A DNA stretch of 64,000 nucleotides, from the NCBI RefSeq assembly GCF_014199265.1, contig NZ_JACIJG010000004.1, forward strand, positions 186,001 to 250,000, given 5' to 3'. Every line of letters begins with the position of its first letter. The stretch's first letter is position 1. Below are positions 29,424-38,548 of this stretch, piece after piece. This DNA comes from Brucella daejeonensis (GTDB taxonomy: Bacteria; Pseudomonadota; Alphaproteobacteria; Rhizobiales; Rhizobiaceae). A model generated the notes under the pieces. The model was not told the origin of the DNA, did not search any database, and saw nothing but the letters and a program-made list of their open reading frames with translations. Position numbers and translations under genes: made by a program.

Positions 29424-29828
29424 ATGCTCGAACGTCTGAACCATGTGGCGATTGCCGTTCCCGATATTAAGGCGGCGGTCGCTCTTTATCGCGGCAAGCT
29501 GGGCGCCGAAGTGACCGAGCCGCAGGCTCTGCCGGAACATGGTGTGACGGTCGTGTTCATCGATGTCGGAAATACCAAGATCGAATTGCTGGAACCATTG
29601 GGCGAGGGGTCGCCTATCGCGGCCTTTCTGGAAAAGAACCCCTCCGGCGGTATGCATCATCTGTGCTACGAGGTTGCGGACATCATCGCGGCGCGGGATC
29701 GCCTCAAGGCGGAGGGCGCGCGCATCCTTGGCGATGGCGAGCCGAAGACCGGCGCGCACGGCAAGCCGGTTTTGTTCCTGCATCCCAAGGATTTCAATGG
29801 TACACTGATCGAGCTTGAAGAGGTGTAA
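29424..29828 (+). CDS. mce: Methylmalonyl-CoA epimerase
   Basis: This 134-residue single-domain glyoxalase-fold enzyme interconverts the S and R forms of methylmalonyl-CoA in propionate breakdown. It begins MLERLNHVAIAVPDIKAAVA and has the metal-ligand motifs GGMHHLCYEVADI and NGTLIELEEV. GGGAGG lies 5 bases before ATG 29424. It lies 36 bases after rnj and directly before the DUF1467 gene, a grouping common in Rhizobiales. Confidence 0.93.
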   Translation: MLERLNHVAIAVPDIKAAVALYRGKLGAEVTEPQALPEHGVTVVFIDVGNTKIELLEPLGEGSPIAAFLEKNPSGGMHHLCYEVADIIAARDRLKAEGARILGDGEPKTGAHGKPVLFLHPKDFNGTLIELEEV

Positions 29829-29830
29829 TC

Positions 29831-30100
29831 ATGTCCCTGATCTCTGGCATCGCAATCTATTTCATCATCTGGTGGACGACGCTGTTCGCACTCCTGCCGG
29901 TAGGACTGCGCACGCAGGCCGAGGAGAACGACGTCACATTGGGCACCGTGGCCAGTGCTCCGGCAAAGCCGCGTGTCGGCCGCGCATTCCTGCGGACGAC
30001 CGCCGTCGCCACGGTCATCTTTCTGGTCTATTATTACGTGACCCAGATCAGCGGATTTCGCCTCGACGACATCCCGCATTTCTTCCCCGATCTGACCTGA
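29831..30100 (+). CDS. DUF1467 family small membrane protein
   Basis: This is 89 residues with two transmembrane helices (about 3-22 and 56-74), the motif IYFIIWWTTLFALLPVGLRT near the start and a C-terminal HFFPDLT. It matches the DUF1467 family, which is found beside methylmalonyl-CoA epimerase in alphaproteobacteria. Its function is unknown. It starts 2 bases after the mce stop and is followed by a terminator. Confidence 0.88.
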   Translation: MSLISGIAIYFIIWWTTLFALLPVGLRTQAEENDVTLGTVASAPAKPRVGRAFLRTTAVATVIFLVYYYVTQISGFRLDDIPHFFPDLT

Positions 30101-30132
30101 TCCCACGGACATCGTCTGGCTTGCATATGTGG

Positions 30133-30163
30133 GGCTGCCTAAAATTTAGGCGGCCTTCTTTTT
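30133..30163 (+). terminator. Intrinsic terminator after the birA-rnj-mce-DUF1467 genes
   Basis: GGCTGCCTAAA (30133-30143) pairs with TTTAGGCGGCC (30145-30155) with one T-G mismatch-type position, followed by TTCTTTTTG. It lies 33 bases after the DUF1467 stop. Confidence 0.85.
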
Positions 30164-30432
30164 GTCCAAAGAAAAATGGATGCGTCTATCGCAGGTTGCA
30201 AGACGTGCAGAGCGCGAGGCCTAACACATTGAAAATATGGGCCTGCCCAGCCGCCATGCGCGGTGGGTGCATAAGGGGGAATTAAAGAAGAGATACTTAA
30301 TAAATCGATTTATACTTAAGCGAAATTTAATACTTATGGGCCGGAGAGGCACTTTGATAAATCATACAAAATCAATAGGTTATTGACGGGAAAAAATCGG
30401 TGGGCTTCGAGGGTGGCGGCGTTCTGCAAGTG

Positions 30433-30462
30433 CAAAAAAAAAGCAAGGCTTTCGCCTTGCTA
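30433..30462 (-). terminator. Minus-strand intrinsic terminator
   Basis: An eight-pair stem with a four-base loop at 30443-30462 has the A-run at 30434-30443, giving a U-run on the minus-strand RNA. Confidence 0.8.
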
Positions 30463-30690
30463 ATCAAATACGCGCTCGATCCGTTTCCATTTGACTGGCG
30501 GCTGCGAAAATCGCGCCTGGATCCATCCTCCCAAGACTTTGACCGCGTGAAACCAACGGTTTTATTCCGTTGCTGCTCTTATGCTGAAAAAAATAGCGAA
30601 CTGCACAGCTTTTGTCACGAAAATTCTTCTACCGCGTCATATTTCTTTCGCATTTTTTTCGAAGGCTCACTGATATATCTGTAATATATT
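30433..30690 (-). ncRNA. Candidate small RNA with intrinsic terminator
   Basis: On the minus strand the hairpin AGCAAGGC-GAAA-GCCTTGCT (30443-30462) is followed by a run of nine T, a textbook intrinsic terminator, yet no minus-strand gene lies upstream of it. A possible promoter is TTGCCA (30713-30708) with TATATT (30688-30683), though the 19-base spacing is long. The predicted transcript is roughly 240 bases, with no coding frame having a properly spaced ribosome site. The promoter call is weak. Confidence 0.35.
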
Positions 30691-30899
30691 GAATTTGAAT
30701 GTGAATCTGGCAACGCCATGTAAACGCCCCGGTTCTTCCGTCGCGTCCCGATGGTTGTGGATGGCCAAAATCATCCCTGCGAAAGCTTCTCCAGCCGGGT
30801 TTTCAACCGCTACATAACCCGGTAAGAAACCGATAAATATGCTTAATTTTTGCCTGATTCTTGAAGCATTCAGGCTGTCCCTCTTGATTGGTGGTTACG

Positions 30900-32228
30900 A
30901 TGCGTCTGTCGCGGTATTTTTTGCCTATTCTGAAGGAAAATCCCAAGGAGGCCGAAATCGTCTCGCACAGGCTGATGCTGCGTGCGGGCATGATCCGGCA
31001 GCAATCCGCCGGCATTTATGCCTGGCTGCCGCTCGGATTGAAGGTGCTCAACAAGGTCTGCGCCATCATTCGTGAGGAACAGAACCGCGCGGGCGCCAAT
31101 GAAATCCTGATGCCGACCATCCAGTCGGCCGATCTTTGGCGCGAAAGCGGTCGTTATGACGCTTACGGCAAGGAAATGCTGCGCATTCGGGACCGTCAGG
31201 AGCGCGAAATGCTCTTCGGCCCGACCAATGAGGAAATGGTCACGGATATTTTCCGTTCCTATGTGCGTTCCTACAAGGATCTGCCGCTCAATCTCTACCA
31301 CATTCAGTGGAAATTCCGCGACGAAGTGCGCCCACGTTTCGGCGTGATGCGTTCGCGCGAATTCCTGATGAAAGACGCCTATTCCTTCGACCTCGATTAT
31401 GAGGGCGCGAAGATGGCTTACTACCGCATGTTCGTGTCTTATCTGCGCACCTTCGCCCGCGTCGGCCTGCAGGCGATCCCGATGCGCGCCGATACCGGCC
31501 CCATCGGCGGCGATCTTTCCCACGAATTCATCATTCTGGCCGAAACCGGCGAAAGCCAGGTCTTTTGCGACCGCGCCTATCTCGATCTCGCCGTGCCGGG
31601 CGCGGATACCGATTTCCGCAACGATGCCCAGCTCACCGACATCGTCAATCGCTGGACCACGCCTTATGCCGCGACCGACGAAATGCACGACGAAGCCGAA
31701 TGGGCCAGAGTCGATGCGGACGACCAGCTTTCCGCGCGCGGCATCGAAGTCGGCCATATCTTCCATTTCGGTACCAAATATTCCGAACCGATGGGCGCGA
31801 AAGTGCAGGGCCCGGACGGCAAGGAACACCCCGTTTCCATGGGATCTTACGGCATCGGCCCGTCGCGCCTCGTGGCCGCGGCCATCGAAGCTTTCCACGA
31901 CGATGCAGGCATCATCTGGCCGAAGGCCATCGCGCCGTTCGGTGCGGGCATTGTCAATATGAAGCCGGGCGACGAAGCCTGCGACGCGGTGAGCGAAAAG
32001 CTTTATGAAGCGCTGGCCAATGCCGGCATCGATCCGTTGCTCGACGACACGGATGACCGTCCGGGTGCGAAATTTGCCACCATGGACCTGATCGGCCTGC
32101 CGACGCAGGTGATCGTCGGTCCGCGTGGCGTGGCCGCAGGCGAAGTCGAGATCAAGGATCGCAAGACCGGAGAACGCCAGAACCTGACCGTTGAAGCCGC
32201 CATCAACATGCTGACGGCACAGGCATGA
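30900..32228 (+). CDS. proS: Prolyl-tRNA synthetase (short alphaproteobacterial type)
   Basis: This 442-residue class IIa synthetase charges tRNA-Pro. Visible motifs are [47 protein letters not shown] and [11 protein letters not shown], followed by an anticodon-binding domain. It lacks the roughly 180-residue editing insertion of E. coli ProS, as is usual in alphaproteobacteria and mitochondria. Start ATG 30900 ([11 protein letters not shown]); its stop overlaps lolC by 4 bases. Confidence 0.97.
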   Translation: MRLSRYFLPILKENPKEAEIVSHRLMLRAGMIRQQSAGIYAWLPLGLKVLNKVCAIIREEQNRAGANEILMPTIQSADLWRESGRYDAYGKEMLRIRDRQEREMLFGPTNEEMVTDIFRSYVRSYKDLPLNLYHIQWKFRDEVRPRFGVMRSREFLMKDAYSFDLDYEGAKMAYYRMFVSYLRTFARVGLQAIPMRADTGPIGGDLSHEFIILAETGESQVFCDRAYLDLAVPGADTDFRNDAQLTDIVNRWTTPYAATDEMHDEAEWARVDADDQLSARGIEVGHIFHFGTKYSEPMGAKVQGPDGKEHPVSMGSYGIGPSRLVAAAIEAFHDDAGIIWPKAIAPFGAGIVNMKPGDEACDAVSEKLYEALANAGIDPLLDDTDDRPGAKFATMDLIGLPTQVIVGPRGVAAGEVEIKDRKTGERQNLTVEAAINMLTAQA

Positions 32229-33541
32229 GCAGCGCGGCGGCAGCAAAATCCGGGAACACGGCGAAGGTAGCCCAAACGGCGCCCAAGTCCGGTCCGTTTT
32301 CGGCATTTGAACGGATGATCGCATGGCGATATCTGCGTGCGCGCCGCCGCGAGACGTTCATTTCGGTCATCGCCGGTTTCTCGTTTACCGGCATCATGCT
32401 GGGCGTCGCGACGCTCATCATCGTCATGGCGGTGATGAACGGTTTCCGCGCCGAGCTTCTGACCCGCATCCTTGGCATCAATGGCCACCTGATCATGCAG
32501 CCGATGGATCGCCCTCTGGACGATTACGCCGACCTCATCAAGCGCATCGACGGCATTTCCGGCATCAAGTTCGCCATTCCCGTCGTGGAAGGGCAGGCGC
32601 TCGTTCAAGGCAATATCGGTGCCGGGTCGGGTGCGTTGGTGAGGGGACTCCGCGAGGAAGACCTCGACAAGCTCAAGCTCGTTTCCGGCAATATCCGCCA
32701 GGGCACGCTGAAAGGCTTCGACCAGAGCGGCGGCGTTGCCATCGGCACGCGCATGGCGGAAAATCTTGGCCTTTCCATCGGCGATACGCTGCGCGTGATC
32801 TCGCCCGATGGCGATGTGACGCCCTTCGGCGTCAATCCGCGTGTGAAAGCCTATCCGGTCACCGCGATCTTCGAAATCGGCATGTCGGAATATGACGCGT
32901 CTATCGTCATGATGCCGCTTTCCGAGGCGCAGCTTTTCTTCAATCAGGAAGGCAAGGTGCAATCGCTGGAAATCTTTGTCGATAATCCCGACAAGGTGGA
33001 TGCGATGCGCGCGCCGGTGGAGGAGGTGGCGGCGCGCCAGCTTTCGCTTACCGACTGGCGCCAGCGTAACCAGACTTTCTTTTCCGCGCTCGAGGTCGAA
33101 CGCAATGTCATGTTCATGATCCTCACGCTGATAGTGCTCGTGGCCGCGCTCAACATCATTTCCGGCCTCATCATGCTGGTGAAGGACAAGGGGCACGACA
33201 TCGCCATCCTGCGCACAATGGGCGCGACGCGCGGCGCGGTGATGCGCATATTCCTGATGACTGGTGCTGCCATCGGCGTCACCGGCACGGTAGCAGGCGT
33301 CGTCCTCGGCGTTCTGGTCTGCCTCAATGTCGAGCGGCTGCGGGAGTTTTTCTCGTGGCTCTCCGGCACGACGCTGTTCAACCCGGAGCTTTACTTCCTG
33401 AGCCAGTTGCCCGCGAAAATGGACCCCGGCGAGACGATTTCCGTCATCGTCATGGCTCTGGTTCTGTCTTTCATCGCCACCATTTTCCCGGCCTGGCGCG
33501 CCGCCAAACTCGATCCGGTCGAAGCATTGAGGTATGAATAA
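32225..33541 (+). CDS. lolC: Lipoprotein-releasing ABC transporter permease, LolC/LolE family
   Basis: This 438-residue inner-membrane subunit extracts lipoproteins for delivery to the outer membrane. A transmembrane helix near residue 45 (after [20 protein letters not shown]) precedes a large periplasmic domain. Three C-terminal helices form an FtsX-like domain ending [18 protein letters not shown]. There is a single permease gene rather than a lolC/lolE pair, so it probably acts as a homodimer with LolD. It is translationally coupled to proS and lolD. Confidence 0.94.
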   Translation: MSSAAAAKSGNTAKVAQTAPKSGPFSAFERMIAWRYLRARRRETFISVIAGFSFTGIMLGVATLIIVMAVMNGFRAELLTRILGINGHLIMQPMDRPLDDYADLIKRIDGISGIKFAIPVVEGQALVQGNIGAGSGALVRGLREEDLDKLKLVSGNIRQGTLKGFDQSGGVAIGTRMAENLGLSIGDTLRVISPDGDVTPFGVNPRVKAYPVTAIFEIGMSEYDASIVMMPLSEAQLFFNQEGKVQSLEIFVDNPDKVDAMRAPVEEVAARQLSLTDWRQRNQTFFSALEVERNVMFMILTLIVLVAALNIISGLIMLVKDKGHDIAILRTMGATRGAVMRIFLMTGAAIGVTGTVAGVVLGVLVCLNVERLREFFSWLSGTTLFNPELYFLSQLPAKMDPGETISVIVMALVLSFIATIFPAWRAAKLDPVEALRYE

Positions 33542-34224
33542 TGGCGGCTGAAGTGATCCTGCGGCTGGAGAAGGTCAGCCGCGCCTATAAGGAAGCCGAC
33601 CGCGAACTGGTGATCCTCAAGGATGCCGATTTCACGCTTCGTCGCGGCGAGATGGTCGCCCTCGTGGCTCCATCCGGTGCGGGCAAGTCCACGCTTCTGC
33701 ACACTGCCGGACTGCTGGAGCGTCCCGATGGGGGCGATGTGATGCTGGACGGTCGCTCGTGCAGCGCGTTGCCGGACGACGCGCGCACGGCCGTTCGCCG
33801 CAACGATATCGGCTTTGTCTATCAGTTCCATCATCTCCTGCCGGAATTTTCCGCGCTGGAGAATATAATGCTGCCGCAGATGATCCGGGGCCTGTCGAAG
33901 AAGCAGGCGGCAGCGCGCGCGCAGCAGCTTCTCGAATACATGAAAATCGGCCAGCGTGCCTCGCATCGTCCCGCCGAGCTTTCCGGTGGCGAGCAGCAGC
34001 GCGTCGCAATCGCCCGCGCGGTGGCCAATGCGCCGCTTGTCCTTCTGGCCGACGAACCGACCGGCAATCTCGATCCGACCACCTCGTCCTATGTTTTCGG
34101 CGCGCTGGAAGCCCTCGTGCGCCAGTCGGGGCTGGCTGCGCTGATCGCGACCCATAATCACGAACTTGCCCGCCGCATGGATCGCCGTGTGACGCTGAAG
34201 GACGGCAAGGTCGTCGATCTGTAA
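33541..34224 (+). CDS. lolD: Lipoprotein-releasing ABC transporter ATPase
   Basis: This 227-residue ATPase has Walker [10 protein letters not shown] (43-51), signature [14 protein letters not shown], Walker [14 protein letters not shown] and H-loop [12 protein letters not shown]. It overlaps lolC by 1 base. It is followed by a tandem-repeat array, not by another gene. Confidence 0.95.
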   Translation: MAAEVILRLEKVSRAYKEADRELVILKDADFTLRRGEMVALVAPSGAGKSTLLHTAGLLERPDGGDVMLDGRSCSALPDDARTAVRRNDIGFVYQFHHLLPEFSALENIMLPQMIRGLSKKQAAARAQQLLEYMKIGQRASHRPAELSGGEQQRVAIARAVANAPLVLLADEPTGNLDPTTSSYVFGALEALVRQSGLAALIATHNHELARRMDRRVTLKDGKVVDL

Positions 34225-34242
34225 CCCCTTCGCAATGCAGTA

Positions 34243-34443
34243 GCACCTCATCATGAGATGCCGCCGTGGTCGGTGTCTCCCGCACCTCATCCTGAGGAGC
34301 TGCCGAAGGCGACGTCTCCTGCACCTCATCCTGAGGCGCGCGCTGCTGGCGGCGTTTCCCGCACCGCATCCTGAGGATGCTGCCGAAGGCGGCGTCGCCT
34401 GCACCTCATCCTGAGGAGCCGCCGAAGGCGGCGTCTCGAAGGG
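34243..34443. repeat. Five-unit tandem repeat, 39-40 base period
   Basis: Units begin at 34243, 34282, 34321, 34361 and 34401, each starting GCACC(T/G)CATC(C/A)TGAG(G/A) and most continuing TGCCGAAGGCGGCGTCTCC. Units differ by several bases. Each contains the palindrome CCTCATCCTGAGG or a variant, also seen at 57788-57917. There is no spacer/repeat regularity as in CRISPR. Confidence 0.85.
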
Positions 34444-34553
34444 CGGGGTGTCGGCTGATCCCGCTGCATTTTTGGCGCAGCGGATAGCCCCCGCCTGCGG
34501 TTGTATATTCACCATTCATAAACCTTAAAATAATCGCCGGTGCAGAACGGGTG

Positions 34554-34577
34554 TTGACTTTGGAACAAAAATAGAAC
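34554..34577 (+). promoter_or_regulatory. Candidate LexA (SOS) operator over a promoter
   Basis: GAAC at 34563-34566 and GAAC at 34574-34577 are separated by exactly seven bases (AAAAATA), giving the direct-repeat pattern GAAC-N7-GAAC known as the alphaproteobacterial LexA box. It starts 4 bases after a -35-like TTGACT (34554-34559), so bound repressor would block RNA polymerase. A third GAAC lies at 34595-34598. The -10 element is not clear (A-rich 34578-34590). Confidence 0.7.
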
Positions 34578-34615
34578 AAAAAATAAACATACGTGAACAA
34601 AGAGGAGTTTCCCGC

Positions 34616-34702
34616 ATGACCGATCTCGTCTACGACGTTTTGTCCTTCATCTCGGTAAGCCTGTTCATTGCAACTTTCGCCATCTGGGTGAGCGCGATCT
34701 GA
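34616..34702 (+). CDS. 28-aa single-helix membrane peptide under a LexA-type box
   Basis: ATG 34616 follows AGAGGAG (34601-34607) at good spacing and TGA is at 34700-34702. The peptide starts MTDLVYDVLSF, and residues 8-28 form one hydrophobic helix (SVSLFIATFAIWVSAI at the end) with no charged residue; the two Asp lie before it. It sits alone between a putative SOS operator and a terminator 11 bases after the stop. Known SOS-induced micro-proteins of this size and form, such as the 29-residue SidA of Caulobacter, inhibit the divisome. I infer a similar role by design, not by sequence match. Confidence 0.65.
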   Translation: MTDLVYDVLSFISVSLFIATFAIWVSAI

Positions 34703-34712
34703 AGGAAATAGC

Positions 34713-34732
34713 GGGTTCCTGTGAACCCTTTT
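34713..34732 (+). terminator. Intrinsic terminator of the 28-aa gene
   Basis: GGGTTC (34713-34718), loop CTGT and GAACCC (34723-34728) are followed by TTTTC. Its position 11 bases after the stop makes the small gene a monocistronic unit separate from dnaE. Confidence 0.75.
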
Positions 34733-34925
34733 CAAGGTGGCGGTGGTCCTGCTGGACATTGCCATCCCATTCCCCGAAAATGATGTCCGAGGGCGACAGA
34801 GTCGCCAGCCGCCAGCCGTGATGGACGACGAAAGAAATCCGTCATCGACGTAATTGCCATAGGCGGTTATCCGCGCCGGGTGTATGTCCATCCGGGCGGT
34901 TCAGCAGATGATCGGGGTAGATTGA

Positions 34926-37900
34926 ATGAGTGATGCAGCAGGCAATGCAGCAAATGACGGTGTTTCGGCGCCACGTTTCGTGCACCTGCGGGTACACTCG
35001 GCCTATTCCTTGCTCGAAGGCGCTCTGCCGCTCGGCAAGATCATCAAGCAGGCGATTGCCGACGAGGCGCCGGCTATCGCCGTCACAGACACCAACAACC
35101 TGTTCGGTGCGCTGGAATTCGCGCAAAAGGCATCGAAAGACGGTCTGCAGCCGGTCATCGGCTGTCAGCTCGATATAGCTTTCGGCGATCACAACGATAA
35201 CGGACGCAGCGCCAATCGCAGGCTTGCCCTCGATCTTGCTCCCATCGTGCTGCTTGCGGCGACGGAGGAGGGCTACGCCAATATCGTGCGGCTCGTCAGC
35301 CGGGCGTTTCTGGATACGTCCGCGGGCGATCCGGTTCATATAGAGCCGGACTGGCTTCCCGCCCTGGCAAAAGATGTGATCGTTCTGACGGGCGGGCCGC
35401 TTGGTCCCATTGGCCGGTCTTTCTCCGCCGACAGGCCGGACAGGGCGCAATCGCGGCTCGCCTTCCTGAAGGAGACTTTCAGCAACCGGCTCTACGTCGA
35501 ATTGCAGCGTTTTGCGGGGTATGACCGGGCATTGGAGGCAAAGACCGTCTCACTCGCCTATGAGATGAAATTGCCCCTTGTCGCGACCAATGAAGCATTC
35601 TTTCTCAAGGCGGAGGATTTCGAGGCGCATGATGCGCTTCTGGCCATCGCGGAAGGACAGATTCTTTCCAATGATGACCGCCGCCGCCTGACGCCGGATC
35701 ATTATCTGAAAAGCCGCGCCGAAATGGCGGAGCTTTTCGCGGACTTGCCGGAAGCGCTCGACAATACGATCGAAATTGCCAGGCGTTGCAGTTGGTATAC
35801 CCAGACCCGCAAGCCGATCCTGCCGCGCTTTACGGGCGAATCCGACGACCCGGAAGCAGCCGTTGCCGCAGAAGCCGATGAGTTGGCGCGGCAGGCCCGC
35901 GAGGGCCTGAAGATGCGTCTCGAGACGGCGGGCATCTCGGAAGGCTATACGGCGGAGCAATATGCCGAACGTCTCGAATATGAGATCGGCATCATCACGC
36001 GTATGAAGTTTCCGGGTTACTTTCTCATCGTTGCGGACTTCATCAAATGGGCCAAGGCTCAAGGGATTCCGGTCGGGCCGGGACGCGGTTCCGGTGCGGG
36101 TTCGCTCGTCGCCTATGCGTTGACCATTACCGATGTTGATCCGCTGCGCTTTTCGCTTCTGTTCGAACGCTTCCTCAATCCGGATCGCGTTTCGATGCCC
36201 GACTTCGATATCGACTTCTGCCAGGATCGCCGCGAAGAGGTGATCCGCTATGTGCAGGAGAAATACGGGCGCGATCAGGTTGCGCAGATCATCACTTTCG
36301 GAACCTTGCAGGCCCGCGCCGTGCTGCGTGACGTCGGTCGCGTGCTGGAAATGCCCTACGGTCAGGTCGACCGTCTTTGCAAGCTGGTGCCGCAGAACCC
36401 GGCCAATCCCGTGTCGCTGGCGCAGGCCATCGAAACCGAACCGAAGATCAACGAGGAGCGCGAGAAGGAGCCGGTCGTCGGTCGTCTTCTCGATATGGCG
36501 CTCAAGCTGGAAGGGCTTTACCGCCACGCATCGACCCACGCCGCCGGTATCGTCATCGGCGACCGCCCGCTGTCGGAACTGGTGCCGATGTATCGCGATC
36601 CGCGTTCCGACATGCCGGTCACTCAGTTCAACATGAAATGGGTGGAGCAGGCGGGGCTGGTGAAGTTCGACTTCCTCGGCCTCAAGACGCTGACGGTGCT
36701 TCAAACGGCGGTCAAGCTCGTCGCGCGCAAGGGGATCGACATCGATCTGTCGCATGTGCCGCTCGATGACGAACTGACCTATGAAATGCTGTCGCGCGGC
36801 GAGACGGTCGGCGTGTTCCAGGTTGAAAGCGCGGGCATGCGCAAGGCGCTGCTCGGTATGCGCCCGGACCGGATCGAGGACATTATCGCGCTCGTGGCGC
36901 TCTATCGCCCCGGCCCGATGGAGAACATACCCACTTATAATGCGCGCAAGAACGGTGAGGAGGAGATTGCCTCCATTCACCCCAAGATCGACTATCTGGT
37001 GAAGGAAACGCAGGGCGTTATCGTTTATCAGGAACAGGTGATGCAGATCGCGCAGGAGCTTTCCGGCTATTCGCTCGGTGAAGCTGACCTTTTGCGCCGC
37101 GCGATGGGCAAGAAAATCCGCGAGGAGATGGACAAGCAGCGCGTTCGTTTCGTGGATGGCGCCATTGAGGGCGGCGTCGACAAGGCGCAGGCGAACATGA
37201 TCTTCGATCTGCTCGCCAAGTTCGCCGACTACGGCTTCAACAAGTCGCATGCCGCCGCCTACGCCATCGTCTCCTACCAGACGGCCTATATGAAGGCGCA
37301 TCATCCGGTCGAGTTTCTCGCCGCGTCGATGACCTACGATATGTCGAACACCGACAAGCTCAACGATTTCCGCCGCGAGGCCAACCGTCTCGGCATCGAG
37401 GTCGTGCCGCCTTCCGTCCAGACATCGTTCCGTCCGTTCGAAGTGGGCGAGAAGCAGATTTTCTATTCTCTTGCCGCCATCAAGGGCGTTGGCGAGGCCG
37501 CCGTCGATCACATCGTGGAAATGCGCAGCCAGAAGCCTTTCGAAAACCTTGAGGATTTCTGCGAGCGGATCGATCCGAAGATCGTCAATCGCCGTGTGCT
37601 GGAAAGCCTGATCAATGCTGGCGCGATGGATTGTTTCGGACGCGATCGTCCCGCAATGAGCGCGGGCATGGACCGCATCATGGGGTTTGCCCAGCGCACG
37701 CAGGAAAATGCGGCCAGCGGTCAGTCCGATATTTTCGGCCTGTCCGGCGCGCCCAGGGAAACGCTCATTCTGCCGCAGGCAGCCCCCTGGCTACCCTCGG
37801 AAATGCTGCATCGCGAATTCCAGGCCGTCGGCTTCTATCTGTCGGCGCATCCGCTCGATGAATATCGCGCCGTACTGGACCGTATGCGCGTTCAGAACTG

Positions 37901-38414
37901 GGCCGATTTTTCTGCCGCCGTCAAACGCGGCGCGAATGCCGGCCGTCTGGCAGGCACCGTGACGGCGCGGCAGGAGCGCAAGACACGCACCGGCAACAAG
38001 ATGGGTATCGTGTCCTTGTCGGATGCGAGCGGGCAATTCGAGGCCGTGCTGTTTTCGGAAGGGCTTGCGCAATATCGCGACCTGCTGGAAAGCGGTAAGT
38101 CGGTGGTGATCACGGTTCAGGCGGAAAACCGGCCCGAAGGCATCGGCCTGCGTATCCAGACGGTTCAGTCGCTGGAAGACGAGGCCTGCCGGATGCAGAA
38201 GGCCATGCGGCTTTATCTGCGTTCGGCGGAAGCTGTTCGCCATATCGCGCCGCATTTCAACACGCGGGGCGACGGGCAGGTGAGCCTCATCGTCATCAAG
38301 GATAACGGGCAGCGTGAAGTCGAGATCGAGTTGCCGCACCGTTATCGCGTCAGCCCGCAGATCGCCAGCGCCATGAAAGCCATTCAGGGCGTGGTGGACG
38401 TCGAGCTGGTTTGA
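34926..38414 (+). CDS. dnaE: DNA polymerase III alpha subunit
   Basis: This 1162-residue replicative polymerase has an N-terminal PHP domain (from FVHLRVHSAYSLLEGALPLG). The polymerase core has GPGRGSGAGSLVAYAL and the catalytic PDFDIDFCQDRR (likely D426 and D428), then YKTHAA-type fingers (GFNKSHAAAYA). A helix-hairpin-helix segment (LAAIKGVGEAAVDHIV) and an OB-fold (GRLAGTVTARQERKTRTGNK) follow. The length fits the housekeeping dnaE1 rather than the error-prone dnaE2, and no imuA/imuB genes are adjacent. Its upstream region 34733-34925 has no clear promoter. Confidence 0.97.
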   Translation: MSDAAGNAANDGVSAPRFVHLRVHSAYSLLEGALPLGKIIKQAIADEAPAIAVTDTNNLFGALEFAQKASKDGLQPVIGCQLDIAFGDHNDNGRSANRRLALDLAPIVLLAATEEGYANIVRLVSRAFLDTSAGDPVHIEPDWLPALAKDVIVLTGGPLGPIGRSFSADRPDRAQSRLAFLKETFSNRLYVELQRFAGYDRALEAKTVSLAYEMKLPLVATNEAFFLKAEDFEAHDALLAIAEGQILSNDDRRRLTPDHYLKSRAEMAELFADLPEALDNTIEIARRCSWYTQTRKPILPRFTGESDDPEAAVAAEADELARQAREGLKMRLETAGISEGYTAEQYAERLEYEIGIITRMKFPGYFLIVADFIKWAKAQGIPVGPGRGSGAGSLVAYALTITDVDPLRFSLLFERFLNPDRVSMPDFDIDFCQDRREEVIRYVQEKYGRDQVAQIITFGTLQARAVLRDVGRVLEMPYGQVDRLCKLVPQNPANPVSLAQAIETEPKINEEREKEPVVGRLLDMALKLEGLYRHASTHAAGIVIGDRPLSELVPMYRDPRSDMPVTQFNMKWVEQAGLVKFDFLGLKTLTVLQTAVKLVARKGIDIDLSHVPLDDELTYEMLSRGETVGVFQVESAGMRKALLGMRPDRIEDIIALVALYRPGPMENIPTYNARKNGEEEIASIHPKIDYLVKETQGVIVYQEQVMQIAQELSGYSLGEADLLRRAMGKKIREEMDKQRVRFVDGAIEGGVDKAQANMIFDLLAKFADYGFNKSHAAAYAIVSYQTAYMKAHHPVEFLAASMTYDMSNTDKLNDFRREANRLGIEVVPPSVQTSFRPFEVGEKQIFYSLAAIKGVGEAAVDHIVEMRSQKPFENLEDFCERIDPKIVNRRVLESLINAGAMDCFGRDRPAMSAGMDRIMGFAQRTQENAASGQSDIFGLSGAPRETLILPQAAPWLPSEMLHREFQAVGFYLSAHPLDEYRAVLDRMRVQNWADFSAAVKRGANAGRLAGTVTARQERKTRTGNKMGIVSLSDASGQFEAVLFSEGLAQYRDLLESGKSVVITVQAENRPEGIGLRIQTVQSLEDEACRMQKAMRLYLRSAEAVRHIAPHFNTRGDGQVSLIVIKDNGQREVEIELPHRYRVSPQIASAMKAIQGVVDVELV

Positions 38415-38424
38415 GGTAATTAAG

Positions 38425-38459
38425 GCAAAACGGGGGCACACCCGTTTTGCGGTCTGTTT
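38425..38459 (+). terminator. Hairpin terminator after dnaE
   Basis: GCAAAACGGG (38425-38434) pairs perfectly with CCCGTTTTGC (38441-38450) around a six-base loop; a weak T-rich tail GGTCTGTTTG follows. It lies 11 bases after the dnaE stop. Confidence 0.7.
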
Positions 38460-38548
38460 GTACGAAAGAACCGGTGGAGATACGTCTGTTTCACCACCGA
38501 TATTGTGTCAATCTCGTGTCAAAAGCATGGCATTTGTGTGGCTGATAC

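Larger units (their letters stand above)
30164..30899. other. 736-base AT-rich region before proS
   Basis: No plus-strand gene is convincing. The left third (30290-30400) is very AT-rich. A minus-strand terminator at 30433-30462 implies a minus-strand transcript arising within 30463-30700. The proS promoter must lie in the right part but is not obvious. Confidence 0.6.

Noticed and set aside
30463..30530. A 20-codon minus-strand ORF (MDPGAIFAAA...) within the candidate small RNA
   Set aside because: Its GGGAGG lies directly against the ATG with no spacing, so translation is unlikely.
34243..34443. Tandem array considered as a CRISPR
   Set aside because: The period is fixed at 39-40 bases with the whole unit conserved, there are no unique spacers, and no cas genes are nearby.
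34926..38414. dnaE2-type error-prone polymerase, prompted by the nearby LexA box
   Set aside because: Length and domain order fit the replicative dnaE1, imuA/imuB are absent, and a terminator separates it from the SOS-type box.
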